Below the pieces are notes generated by a model. The model worked only from the letters and a program-made list of their open reading frames with translations. It was not told the origin of the DNA and searched no databases. 64,000 bases of DNA, taken from NCBI RefSeq assembly GCF_000813005.1, contig NZ_JSYP01000007.1, positions 180,287 through 244,286 on the forward strand. Direction: 5' to 3'. Position 1 is the stretch's first letter. Each line of letters starts with the position of its first letter. A program made the translations under genes and the position numbers. Below are positions 18,790 through 25,719 of the stretch, piece by piece. This DNA is from Flavobacterium sp. KMS. Lineage in GTDB: Bacteria > Bacteroidota > Bacteroidia > Flavobacteriales > Flavobacteriaceae.

Positions 18790-20289
18790 ATGACAATCAA
18801 AACAATCAACCGTTATTTATTACTGCTATTCTTTCTAGCATCGCTCTCATTATCAGCTCAGGTTGATAAAAACTCCGATTTATACAAAACCATCATTTCC
18901 AGAGACAGCTTGCTCTTTAAAGTTGGTTTTAATACTTGCGACATCAATCAATTTGAAACTTTATTAACCGAAGATTTTGAGTTTTTTCATGACGAAGACA
19001 GTATATCTAATAAAAAGAAATTCATTTATAACCTTCGCAACGGATTATGTGCTTCTACTAAGACATATCAGTTAAGAAGAGATTTAATTGCAGGAAGTAC
19101 CGAGATTTACCCACTTTATAAAGACAAAGTACTCTATGGAGCAATACAAATCGGAATCCATAAATTTTACAGAATAACTTCTGACAAAAAAGAAACTCCG
19201 GGAAGTAGCGCTCGATTTACCCATTTATGGCTGCTACAAAAAGATACTTGGAGACTAGCTCGCGCTCTTAGTTACGATCATGATAATACTACAACTACTG
19301 CTAATAAAACTGCTATTTTTGACAATGATACCGAAATTGAAAAATGGCTTAAAGAAAACAATGTTCCAACTCTTGGATTAGGAATCATCAATGATGGCAA
19401 ACTACAACAGATTAAAGTTTTTGGCGAACTAAAAAAAGGAGTCACAGCACCATACAATACCATTTTTAATGTTGCATCACTTACCAAACCAATCACTGCG
19501 ATGGTAACCCTAAAATTGGTTAGTTTAGGCAAATGGGATCTGGATGAACCTCTTTATAAATATTGGATTGATCCTGATATTGCAAATGATCCCAAAACAA
19601 AAAAAATTACAACAAGACAAGTTTTAAGTCATCAAACTGGTTTTCCTAATTGGCGCTGGAACAGTCCTGATAAAAAACTACACTTTGAGTCTGAGCCGGG
19701 AACAAAATACCAATACTCTGGTGAAGGGTTTGAATATCTTAGAAAAGCATTAGAAAAAAAGTTTAATAAAACCCTGGATCAATTAGCAAAAGAACTACTA
19801 TTTACTCCGTTGCAAATGAACGATACCAATTATATCTGGGACAAAAAAACTGACGAATCCCGCTTTGCAATTGGATATGATCCGAAAGGAAATGCATACG
19901 AAACAGAGAAGAGAAAAACTGCAAATGCTGCCGATGATGTATTAACAACTATCGAAGATTATGGGAAATTTTTGATTAGTGTTATGAATGGTGACGGATT
20001 ATCTAAAAAAGTTTTTGATGAAATGAAAACTAATCAAATAGAAATGAAAGCCAAAGAGTATTATGGTTTAGGATTGGTTATCTACGATTTAGGAAATGGA
20101 GAAATAGCATTGTCTCATGGTGGTGCAGACCAAGGAGTACAAACAATCTTTTTTATTCTCCCAAAAACAAAACAAGGAATACTAATTTTTACCAATGTCG
20201 ATGATGGTTATAAAGTATATGAAAAACTACTTTTCCATTATTTAGGAGATAACGGAAGAAAAATATTCGAAATTGAAACCAAAAATTAA
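18790..20289 (+). CDS. DUF4440 - beta-lactamase-fold serine hydrolase fusion
   Basis: A 499-aa exported protein: signal peptide (to about residue 23), an NTF2-fold DUF4440 domain (about 28-160) and a class C beta-lactamase-type hydrolase (about 175-480). The catalytic motifs are ASLTK with Ser230 and Lys233, YSG with Tyr309, and HGG at 443-445. Such enzymes are usually D-aminopeptidases, esterases or peptidoglycan amidases rather than antibiotic resistance enzymes. The DUF4440 domain may bind a ligand. Monocistronic. The domain order is clear; substrate unknown. Confidence 0.85.
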   Translation: MTIKTINRYLLLLFFLASLSLSAQVDKNSDLYKTIISRDSLLFKVGFNTCDINQFETLLTEDFEFFHDEDSISNKKKFIYNLRNGLCASTKTYQLRRDLIAGSTEIYPLYKDKVLYGAIQIGIHKFYRITSDKKETPGSSARFTHLWLLQKDTWRLARALSYDHDNTTTTANKTAIFDNDTEIEKWLKENNVPTLGLGIINDGKLQQIKVFGELKKGVTAPYNTIFNVASLTKPITAMVTLKLVSLGKWDLDEPLYKYWIDPDIANDPKTKKITTRQVLSHQTGFPNWRWNSPDKKLHFESEPGTKYQYSGEGFEYLRKALEKKFNKTLDQLAKELLFTPLQMNDTNYIWDKKTDESRFAIGYDPKGNAYETEKRKTANAADDVLTTIEDYGKFLISVMNGDGLSKKVFDEMKTNQIEMKAKEYYGLGLVIYDLGNGEIALSHGGADQGVQTIFFILPKTKQGILIFTNVDDGYKVYEKLLFHYLGDNGRKIFEIETKN

Positions 20290-20304
20290 CCCGAAACTAA
20301 AACC

Positions 20305-20502
20305 ATGAACACTATCAATCAAGACAACCAAATTAGATGTCCAAAATGTCATTCGACCCAAATATATGTAGATAAAAAAGGCTTTAGCGGAAAAAAAGCG
20401 TGTTGCGGAGCAATTCTGGCTGGACCTTTAGGGCTCTTATGTGGCACTCATAAATCGAATAAAGTTAGAATGACTTGTTTAAATTGTAAACGTACCTGGT
20501 AA
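20305..20502 (+). CDS. Small double-CxxC (zinc-ribbon) protein
   Basis: A 65-aa protein with two metal-binding knuckles, RCPKCHST (residues about 11-18) and LNCKRTW (about 59-65), the latter in MTCLNCKRTW, consistent with a zinc ribbon. Between them is a hydrophobic Gly/Ala/Leu segment (about 32-45, CCGAILAGPLGLLCG) that may associate with the membrane. Its stop codon directly abuts the start of the DUF2085 gene, so the two are translationally coupled. Confidence 0.65.
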   Translation: MNTINQDNQIRCPKCHSTQIYVDKKGFSGKKACCGAILAGPLGLLCGTHKSNKVRMTCLNCKRTW

Positions 20503-20829
20503 ATGAAACTAGATGATTTTACTTTAGGTTGTCACGGAATCCCCGAGAGGTGTTATAAAATTAATGACAAGCACATGCCTTTTTGTGCAAGATGTTTGGG
20601 TGCAAGCATCGGACATATTTTTTGTGCTATTTGTTACTTTTTTTATTTCCTCCCTCCTTTTTACTTTTCGATAATTGGTTTAGCATTAATGCTTGCAGAT
20701 TGGTATTCCCAAAATTCATTACACAAATACCATAGCAACTTTATGAGACTTTTGACAGGTACAATAGGAGGCTTTTCGATGGGTATAATCATTTGGAAAA
20801 CGGTTGATTTTATACTAAAAATGATTTAG
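20503..20829 (+). CDS. DUF2085 membrane protein
   Basis: A 108-aa membrane protein. The N-terminus carries the DUF2085 signature LGCHGIPERCYK ... MPFCARCLG, with Cys/His residues that could bind metal, followed by three hydrophobic helices (about residues 36-58, 58-74, 85-103). The family's role is not established. The ATG starts on the base after the preceding gene's stop, so the two should be made from one message. Confidence 0.8.
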   Translation: MKLDDFTLGCHGIPERCYKINDKHMPFCARCLGASIGHIFCAICYFFYFLPPFYFSIIGLALMLADWYSQNSLHKYHSNFMRLLTGTIGGFSMGIIIWKTVDFILKMI

Positions 20830-20921
20830 AAAAAACAGCTCCTTTGCTTATCTTTATTGATAATTTCAATCTTATCATTGACCTAAGCATCACTATTTTT
20901 TTAGCTATAAAAACAAAAACT

Positions 20922-21464
20922 ATGTTGAACCATTTAAATCACAATGAATCCTTTTGGGAAGCTTCGAAAGATTTTTTTTACTCTGAGAAATTAAAATCAA
21001 AAACGGTATTACTGAGCGAAGGAGAAATTTCTAAAAAAATGTTTTATGTAGAAAAAGGATGTCTACGAGTTTGGTTCAATAGCAACGGAAAAGAAATCAC
21101 CTTTCAGTTTTTCTTTGAAGGACAAATGGTTTCCTCATTTGAAAGTTTTTGGACAGGACAACCCAGTTTATATAGCATCGAAACCATCGAAGATAGCATA
21201 ATTCATACTATAAAAAGAAGTGATTTTCAAGAAGTCCTCGATAGCAACCCGAGTACAAAAAAAGATTTTGAAAATTATATTTACAAACGTCTCGGCAACT
21301 ATGTGAAACTTTTTCTTTCCCGAATTGCAGACAAACCCGAACAACGGTATAAGGAATTATTAAAAACCAATCCTGAAATTTTACAGCGCATTCCACAACA
21401 TTATATTGCCTCTTATCTAGGAATATCGGCAGTATCGCTAAGCAGAATTAGGAATAGGCGTTAA
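20922..21464 (+). CDS. Crp/Fnr-family transcriptional regulator
   Basis: A 180-aa regulator. It has a cyclic-nucleotide-binding-type beta barrel (VLLSEGEISKKMFYVEKGCLRVWF), a long dimer helix (FENYIYKRLGNYVKLFLSR) and a short C-terminal winged helix-turn-helix with IASYLGISAVSLSRIR as recognition region. I start it at ATG 20922 (MLNHLNHN); the longer in-frame form adds a hydrophobic stretch atypical of the family. Effector and targets unknown; the flanking genes encode DUF2085 and a small helical protein. Confidence 0.85.
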   Translation: MLNHLNHNESFWEASKDFFYSEKLKSKTVLLSEGEISKKMFYVEKGCLRVWFNSNGKEITFQFFFEGQMVSSFESFWTGQPSLYSIETIEDSIIHTIKRSDFQEVLDSNPSTKKDFENYIYKRLGNYVKLFLSRIADKPEQRYKELLKTNPEILQRIPQHYIASYLGISAVSLSRIRNRR

Positions 21465-21540
21465 TACATTAATTAACAATTGTTATCGTTGGACTATTTT
21501 TAAATGAAGAATTTTGTCATTCACATTTAAAAATAAAACA

Positions 21541-21792
21541 ATGAAACCAGAAGACATTTTAAAAGAAAACGAAAATTTTGTAACGATACAAGGACAAGAA
21601 ATCCGCAAAGGTTCCATAGGTGCATTTATGGAAAATTGCAAAATTATTAATCAAAACAATCAAAATTCAGAAGAATACAAAACAGCAATTCAAGATATAA
21701 AAGTGCAAGCACATTTGTTGAAAAAAATTGGCTTATTTGATATATTTGAATTAAAATCCTCGAGATTAAAAGAAATAATTGAACTAAATTAA
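21541..21792 (+). CDS. Small conserved protein of unknown function
   Basis: An 83-aa soluble helical protein (MKPEDILKENENFVTIQGQEIRKGSIGAF is its opening; shown in parts at residues 1-12 and 13-29). I choose ATG 21541 over an upstream in-frame codon because the sequence between is low complexity. No recognised domain. It lies between the Crp-type regulator and the DfsB-like gene. Confidence 0.55.
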   Translation: MKPEDILKENENFVTIQGQEIRKGSIGAFMENCKIINQNNQNSEEYKTAIQDIKVQAHLLKKIGLFDIFELKSSRLKEIIELN

Positions 21793-21794
21793 AG

Positions 21795-21828
21795 AATACC
21801 TCTTCTTTATAATTGAGGTATTTTGTTA
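21795..21828 (+). terminator. Probable weak terminator
   Basis: AATACCTC at 21795-21802 pairs with GAGGTATT at 21815-21822, then TTTG. The short T run makes it weak. The next gene begins within 20 bases. Confidence 0.45.
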
Positions 21829-21840
21829 TCTAAAAAAATA

Positions 21841-22353
21841 ATGGCTGTACCTCAAAATAAAACCGAACTTTTAAAAGAGATTGAAATAACATATGTAAAA
21901 CTTCGAGAGGATTTAAAAACAATTCCTGTTGAACTTACTGCAAAGGAAACACTCGAAGGACATTCTAAAAACACCATGATGAGCGTGAATAATTTAGTTT
22001 CATACCTAATAGGTTGGGGAGAATTAGTCCTAAAATGGCATCATAAAAAGAATAATAACGAAGCTGTAGATTTTCCAGAAACAGGCTATAAATGGAACGA
22101 GTTAGGCAAACTTGCACAGAAGTTCTATGCCGATTATCAAGATTTAGATTTTATCACATTACAAGAAAAACTAGATGCAACAGTAACTCAGTTACAAATC
22201 CTGATAGAAAGCCACAACAATGAAACTCTTTATGAGCAAGCATGGTATGAAAAATGGACAATGGGAAGAATGATACAATTTAATACCTCATCACCATATA
22301 AAAATGCCCGAGCACGAATAAGAAAATGGAAAAAAGAAAATAACCTGAAATAA
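21841..22353 (+). CDS. ClbS/DfsB-family four-helix protein
   Basis: A 170-aa cytoplasmic protein of the ClbS/DfsB group. It opens AVPQNKTELLKEIE, has SVNNLVSYLIGWGELVLKWH as second helix and ends with SSPYKNARARIRKWKK, all typical of the family. ClbS is a cyclopropane hydrolase that protects colibactin producers, but most homologs are of unknown role and no colibactin genes are here. I start at ATG 21841 (MAVPQN), leaving out six codons of AT-rich leader. Confidence 0.85.
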   Translation: MAVPQNKTELLKEIEITYVKLREDLKTIPVELTAKETLEGHSKNTMMSVNNLVSYLIGWGELVLKWHHKKNNNEAVDFPETGYKWNELGKLAQKFYADYQDLDFITLQEKLDATVTQLQILIESHNNETLYEQAWYEKWTMGRMIQFNTSSPYKNARARIRKWKKENNLK

Positions 22354-22625
22354 AGAGCGCAATGCATCATCCCAATCCGTATCACACAGTTGAAACCGTG
22401 TGCTATGATAAAAATAAATAAAACCTTCTCCCATTGCTAACGCGAGCGCAATGTCATTAAGTTAAGAAAAAACAGTTGCAATACTGTACGTGTATAAATC
22501 TCACGCAAAGATGCAAAAGCGCAAAGGTTTGTCTTTTCGACGAAGGAGAAATCTCCTCGAGAAGCTCGACAAAGATTGGATTCCCGCTGCAGAGTTACTT
22601 ACGGAGATTTCTCCTTCGTCGAAAT
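22354..22625. repeat. Repeat cluster left of the IS element
   Basis: Gene-free. 22450-22530 repeats the AATGTCATTAAG...ATACTGT...CGCAAAG segment of 12530-12644. At 22535-22556 and 22603-22624 lies a perfect 22-bp inverted pair (TTTCGACGAAGGAGAAATCTCC), a REP-like motif whose right arm is cut by the IS insertion and resumes after it as GAAATGACAAG. Confidence 0.8.
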
Positions 22626-22645
22626 TGTAAATGTTAGATATTTCG

Positions 22646-22678
22646 GTAACAAAATTTAACTTTAATAAATTTTGTTAC
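22646..22678 (+). promoter_or_regulatory. Perfect 13-bp hairpin before the transposase start
   Basis: GTAACAAAATTTA at 22646-22658 and TAAATTTTGTTAC at 22666-22678 pair perfectly around a 7-base loop, one base before the ATG. In read-through transcripts it would bury the ribosome entry site and limit transposase synthesis. Confidence 0.6.
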
Positions 22679-22679
22679 G

Positions 22680-23654
22680 ATGAGAAATAATAGTCAAGAT
22701 TCCACTTTAGAGCGAAACTATTTAGAAAAGTATCGTTTTTTAATAAAAGAATATGAACAGGTGAAAAACAAAACTCATCCTTTGCATAAAAAAGCAATGG
22801 ATTTTTATACGGCAAATGACACTTGTCGAAAGAGTTTTTTAAAGTATTATAATCGCTATAAACAAAGTGGGAAATCTATAGATTTACTACCCCAAAAGCG
22901 AGGGCCACGTTACAAAACCAGACGTCCTTTACCTTTTATCGAACAAAAAGTAATTGAATTAAGAGAAAAAGGAAACAATAAATATGAAATTGTTAGTATC
23001 TTAAGACCCAAATTAGGAAAGCATACACCTTCCTATTCAGGAGTTTATAACATCTTAAAACGAAATAAAATAAATAGATTAACTCCGAAGATTAAAAAGA
23101 ATCATCAAAAAATAATCAAGGAAAGAATGGGACAACTTGGTCATATTGATTGCCATTATTTAAGTAAAAGTGTCATTAAAGGAGAAAGCAAAAAGCTTTA
23201 TTTAGTCTGTGTAATTGATGATTACAGCCGAATTGCCTGGGCTGAATTAGTTTCTGATATCACCAGTTTAACTGTTATGTTTGCTGCATTAAAATGCTTA
23301 AACATTCTAAGTGATCATTATGAAATAAAATTTGAAGAGATATTATCTGATAACGGAGCTGAATTTGGCCCTAAAACAAGTAAAGTAAAAAGTAATCATC
23401 CTTTTGAGAGAATGCTAATGGAATTAGGAATTATCCACAGATATACAAAACCATACAGACCGCAAACCAATGGTAAAGTAGAACGTTTCTGGAGGACTCT
23501 AGAAGATGATTTATTAAGAGATACAGATTTCGATACACAAGAAGAATTAAAAGAAGAATTATTACAATATTTATATTATTATAATCATGAAAGACCACAT
23601 CAAGGAATTGACGGAAAAAAACCAATCGAAATGATTAATCCGTTACCGAAATAA
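22680..23654 (+). CDS. IS481-family DDE transposase
   Basis: A 324-aa transposase. An N-terminal helix-turn-helix region (about residues 10-110) is followed by an integrase-core RNase H fold with catalytic Asp157 (GHIDCHYL), Asp224 (SDNGAEFG) and Glu268 (KVERFWRTLE). RPQTNGKVERFW and HERPHQGI are typical of the IS481/IS3 core. The Asp224-Glu268 spacing is 43 residues, longer than the usual 34-35, because of an insert after DNGAEFG. The stop codon lies within the right inverted repeat. A 13-bp perfect hairpin ends one base before the start codon. Confidence 0.92.
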   Translation: MRNNSQDSTLERNYLEKYRFLIKEYEQVKNKTHPLHKKAMDFYTANDTCRKSFLKYYNRYKQSGKSIDLLPQKRGPRYKTRRPLPFIEQKVIELREKGNNKYEIVSILRPKLGKHTPSYSGVYNILKRNKINRLTPKIKKNHQKIIKERMGQLGHIDCHYLSKSVIKGESKKLYLVCVIDDYSRIAWAELVSDITSLTVMFAALKCLNILSDHYEIKFEEILSDNGAEFGPKTSKVKSNHPFERMLMELGIIHRYTKPYRPQTNGKVERFWRTLEDDLLRDTDFDTQEELKEELLQYLYYYNHERPHQGIDGKKPIEMINPLPK

Positions 23655-23844
23655 GTAACCTTTACAGAAATGACAAGATGGAGTAAAACATTCCTTTTAG
23701 TTTGAGAAAATGATATTCAAAGCCAGAATGAATTTGTGCTAATTTGTGAATTCGTGGCGAAAAAAATTCGTATTTTTCTTAAACCCAATGCATCGTAATT
23801 TTGATTAAATTTGTAACATTGATAATATTAGTAATACTGAAAAG

Positions 23845-24051
23845 ATGGAAATTAAAAATTTATCTAAATATAGTGATGCAGAAAAAATTGTTTTGGCTGA
23901 ACAACTATGGGATAGTGTTTCTAAAGAGAATTTAGAAGTTTCTGATGATGTGAAGAGGGAATTAGATATTCGTATTCAGAATTTAGAAGAGGGGAAAACT
24001 GAGTTATATACTTGGAATGAGGTTAAGGCTCATTTAAGATCGATTAGATAA
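23845..24051 (+). CDS. Addiction-module antitoxin (Unstab_antitox type)
   Basis: A 68-aa antitoxin. YSDAEKIVLAEQLWDSV and the C-terminal ELYTWNEVKAHLRS-type motif are characteristic of the addiction-module component family that pairs with ParE/RelE toxins. Its stop codon overlaps the toxin ATG by one base (TAATG), giving translational coupling. A TAAATTTG -7 element lies at 23806-23813. The pair lies just outside the IS element and is probably part of the same accessory island. Confidence 0.88.
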   Translation: MEIKNLSKYSDAEKIVLAEQLWDSVSKENLEVSDDVKRELDIRIQNLEEGKTELYTWNEVKAHLRSIR

Positions 24052-24350
24052 TGCGTAGGATTAGGTTTATTAAAGAAGCGTTATTTGATGTTGAAGATGT
24101 TGTTATTTGGTATGAAGAACAAAGAATAGGGCTTTCGTATGATTTTGAGCTTTGTCTGGAAGCGGGACTTGATGAAATCTCAAGAAACCCGAATGCTTTT
24201 CAAAAGAAATATAAAAATGTAAAAATCAGATTTATTTCAAGATTCCCTTATGGGATTCATTATCGATTTGAGAAAGATGAAATTGTTGTTATAGGAGTAT
24301 TTCACACATCGCGTTCTCCTAAAAACTGGTCTAAAAGACTAAGGTTATAA
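24051..24350 (+). CDS. ParE/RelE-superfamily toxin
   Basis: A 99-aa toxin of the ParE group. It opens RRIRFIKEALFDVEDVVIWYEEQ, and the core strands IRFISRFPYGIHYRFEKDEIVVIGVFHTSR carry the family pattern, ending PKNWSKRL. ParE members poison gyrase and RelE members cleave mRNA on the ribosome; the fold alone does not decide. Overlaps the antitoxin by one base. Confidence 0.88.
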   Translation: MRRIRFIKEALFDVEDVVIWYEEQRIGLSYDFELCLEAGLDEISRNPNAFQKKYKNVKIRFISRFPYGIHYRFEKDEIVVIGVFHTSRSPKNWSKRLRL

Positions 24351-24440
24351 AATCTCATTTTCTTTGCAATTAAGTGTCATGAAAATTTCACAATGCAATA
24401 GTGAATGTGCAGAAGTTGTCTGTAGTAAATTAATAAAGAA

Positions 24441-24465
24441 AGCCATCATTAAGATGGTTTTTTTA
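24441..24465 (+). terminator. Terminator after the ParE-type module
   Basis: AGCCATC and GATGGTT pair around ATTAA and are followed by a run of seven T. Confidence 0.7.
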
Positions 24466-24557
24466 TGGGAAATCCTTTTGTAGGTAAAATTTATGAAATA
24501 ATAATGCTCCATAAATGGATGAAAAGAATTGATTAAATTTGTAAAAAAACAATAGTA

Positions 24558-25004
24558 ATGAGTTATCCGGTTTTAGAAATTGCACATAAAATTATTGCAC
24601 ACACAGACGCTAGTCAAGGAGAGATTATTTCTAACTTAAAACTGCAAAAAATACTGTATTATATGCAAGGTTTTTTTATTGCTGTATATGATAAGAAATT
24701 ATTTGAAGAAGAATTTGAAGCTTGGCAATATGGTCCTGTAGTGAGGGATATGTTTGACCATTTTAAAGATTTTGGTTCGGGTGCCATAACGCTAAACGAA
24801 GATGTACAAATTATTGAATTGACTGAGGAAGAAAATGAATTGTTTAAGGAAGTAATGACGGAATTTGGACAATTTTCTGCTATAAAGTTGATGGAAATGA
24901 CACATGCAGAGTTACCATGGAAGAAAATTTTTCATGAAAATCCTCAAGGAGAAATCTCTTATGACTTGTTGAGAGAGTATTTTAAAACTCAAATCATCGA
25001 GTAG
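24558..25004 (+). CDS. Panacea-domain (SocA-like, DUF4065) antitoxin
   Basis: A 148-aa protein with the Panacea signature: SNLKLQKILYYMQGFFIAVYDKKLFEEEFEAWQYGPVV is the core region at about residues 25-62, with LKLQKILYY and the AWxYGPV motif. Panacea domains act as antitoxins for many unrelated toxins. Its stop directly abuts the start of the next gene, the usual bicistronic layout. A TAAATTTG -7 element lies at 24534-24541. Confidence 0.88.
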   Translation: MSYPVLEIAHKIIAHTDASQGEIISNLKLQKILYYMQGFFIAVYDKKLFEEEFEAWQYGPVVRDMFDHFKDFGSGAITLNEDVQIIELTEEENELFKEVMTEFGQFSAIKLMEMTHAELPWKKIFHENPQGEISYDLLREYFKTQIIE

Positions 25005-25403
25005 ATGGGTAAAATTAAAAAGAGAGATATTAAGGAAAGTAAAATTACGGTTCCTACTCAAAATAATACCGAATTAAACTATCCGATTTTTTGCTTCAAG
25101 TATTTGCAGACGGAGCCAAATAAAGATTATAAGTTTTATGCGGACTTTGTGGAGAGGTTAAAGAAACTATCTAATTTGTCCTGGGGTCAGATAAATGTGG
25201 CTCAAAAACATGGCTTTGGAACTGAAAAAATACCTGTAGCACAAATAAAACCAGATTTACCTAAATTTGTTTCACCAGATGTAACGGATTTAATTGTTTT
25301 TAGAGCAAATGGGGATAATCGACCTTTTCTGGGTTTAAGAAAACAAAACGTTTTTCATATAATATTCTTGGAAGAGAAGTTTGGAGACATCTATAATCAC
25401 TAA
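25005..25403 (+). CDS. Putative toxin partner of the Panacea antitoxin
   Basis: A 132-aa basic-N-terminal protein starting on the base after the antitoxin stop. The C-terminal 40 residues, VFRANGDNRPFLGLRKQNVFHIIFLEEKFGDIYNH (about residues 98-132), look like a conserved family end with a Gly-Asp-Asn-Arg motif and a final His; I recall similar C-termini next to Panacea genes but cannot name a domain. Toxin identity is inferred from position, size and coupling. Target unknown. Confidence 0.6.
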   Translation: MGKIKKRDIKESKITVPTQNNTELNYPIFCFKYLQTEPNKDYKFYADFVERLKKLSNLSWGQINVAQKHGFGTEKIPVAQIKPDLPKFVSPDVTDLIVFRANGDNRPFLGLRKQNVFHIIFLEEKFGDIYNH

Positions 25404-25511
25404 TTAGCAATTGGTTAAATCGCATTTTAAAGCTGATTTATTTAAATATCTTACAAAATTGAGCTTATTTGTTAAGAAATCCTTTTTTGTTTCATAAAAT
25501 GTATTATTTTT

Positions 25512-25542
25512 TTTGGTGCAGTAAAAATAATTTATACATTCG
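25512..25542 (+). promoter_or_regulatory. Promoter of the aromatic amino acid operon
   Basis: TTTG at 25512-25515 and TACATTCG at 25535-25542 (one mismatch to TAnnTTTG), spacing 19, place transcription start near 25548 and give a leader of about 170 bases. Confidence 0.6.
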
Positions 25543-25571
25543 CAGAGAATTTATTGAAAAACACAAACAAA

Positions 25572-25652
25572 ATGTCAAGCAACCGTTTTTATTTTAGCAA
25601 CTCTTTTTATTTCTTCTTTAGTAGAAGTGAGGATTGTGCTATGGTTATTTGA
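25572..25652 (+). CDS. Phe/Tyr-rich leader peptide (26 aa) of the aromatic operon attenuator
   Basis: ATG at 25572, TGA at 25650. The peptide is MSSNRFYFSNSFYFFFSR followed by SEDCAMVI. Codons 6-16 read F-Y-F-S-N-S-F-Y-F-F-F: 8 of 11 are Phe or Tyr, the end products of the downstream operon. It lies entirely within the leader between promoter and terminator hairpin and ends 67 bases before the first structural gene. This matches the design of ribosome-mediated attenuators such as enterobacterial pheA (described there; inferred here). Ribosomes short of charged tRNA-Phe or tRNA-Tyr should stall before segment 25630-25637 and leave it free to form the antiterminator. Confidence 0.88.
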   Translation: MSSNRFYFSNSFYFFFSRSEDCAMVI

Positions 25653-25690
25653 GAAAATTTAAAAGACAAATAAAACTAATATACAATCCT
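25630..25690 (+). promoter_or_regulatory. Antiterminator hairpin of the Phe/Tyr attenuator
   Basis: AGGATTGT (25630-25637, inside leader codons 20-22) is perfectly complementary to ACAATCCT (25683-25690). The second strand overlaps the 5' arm of the terminator (25685-25693), so the two structures exclude each other. Confidence 0.8.
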
Positions 25691-25713
25691 GATGCAAATC
25701 AGGATTTTTTTTT
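25685..25713 (+). terminator. Attenuator terminator upstream of pheA
   Basis: AATCCTGAT (25685-25693) and ATCAGGATT (25698-25706) form a 9-bp perfect stem closed by a GCAA tetraloop and followed by a run of nine T ending at 25713. The start codon of pheA lies only 7 bases further on, so this is a leader terminator and not the end of an upstream gene. Confidence 0.88.
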
Positions 25714-25719
25714 GAGTAT

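Larger units (their letters stand above)
22626..23666 (+). mobile_element. Complete IS481-family insertion sequence (1041 bp)
   Basis: The ends are 25-bp imperfect inverted repeats: TGTAAATGTTAGATATTTCG plus GTAAC on the left (22626-22650) and its mirror at 23642-23666, matching at 22 of 25 positions, both starting TGT. The direct repeat GAAAT flanks the element (22621-22625 and 23667-23671) as a target duplication. It holds one full-length transposase. Removing the element and one GAAAT rejoins the interrupted REP-like repeat as CTTCGTCGAAATGACAAG, which confirms the boundaries. It appears intact and fairly recent. Confidence 0.9.

Noticed and set aside
18790..20289. Antibiotic-resistance beta-lactamase
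   Set aside because: The fold and motifs match, but the DUF4440 fusion and chromosomal position point to a serine hydrolase of other function.
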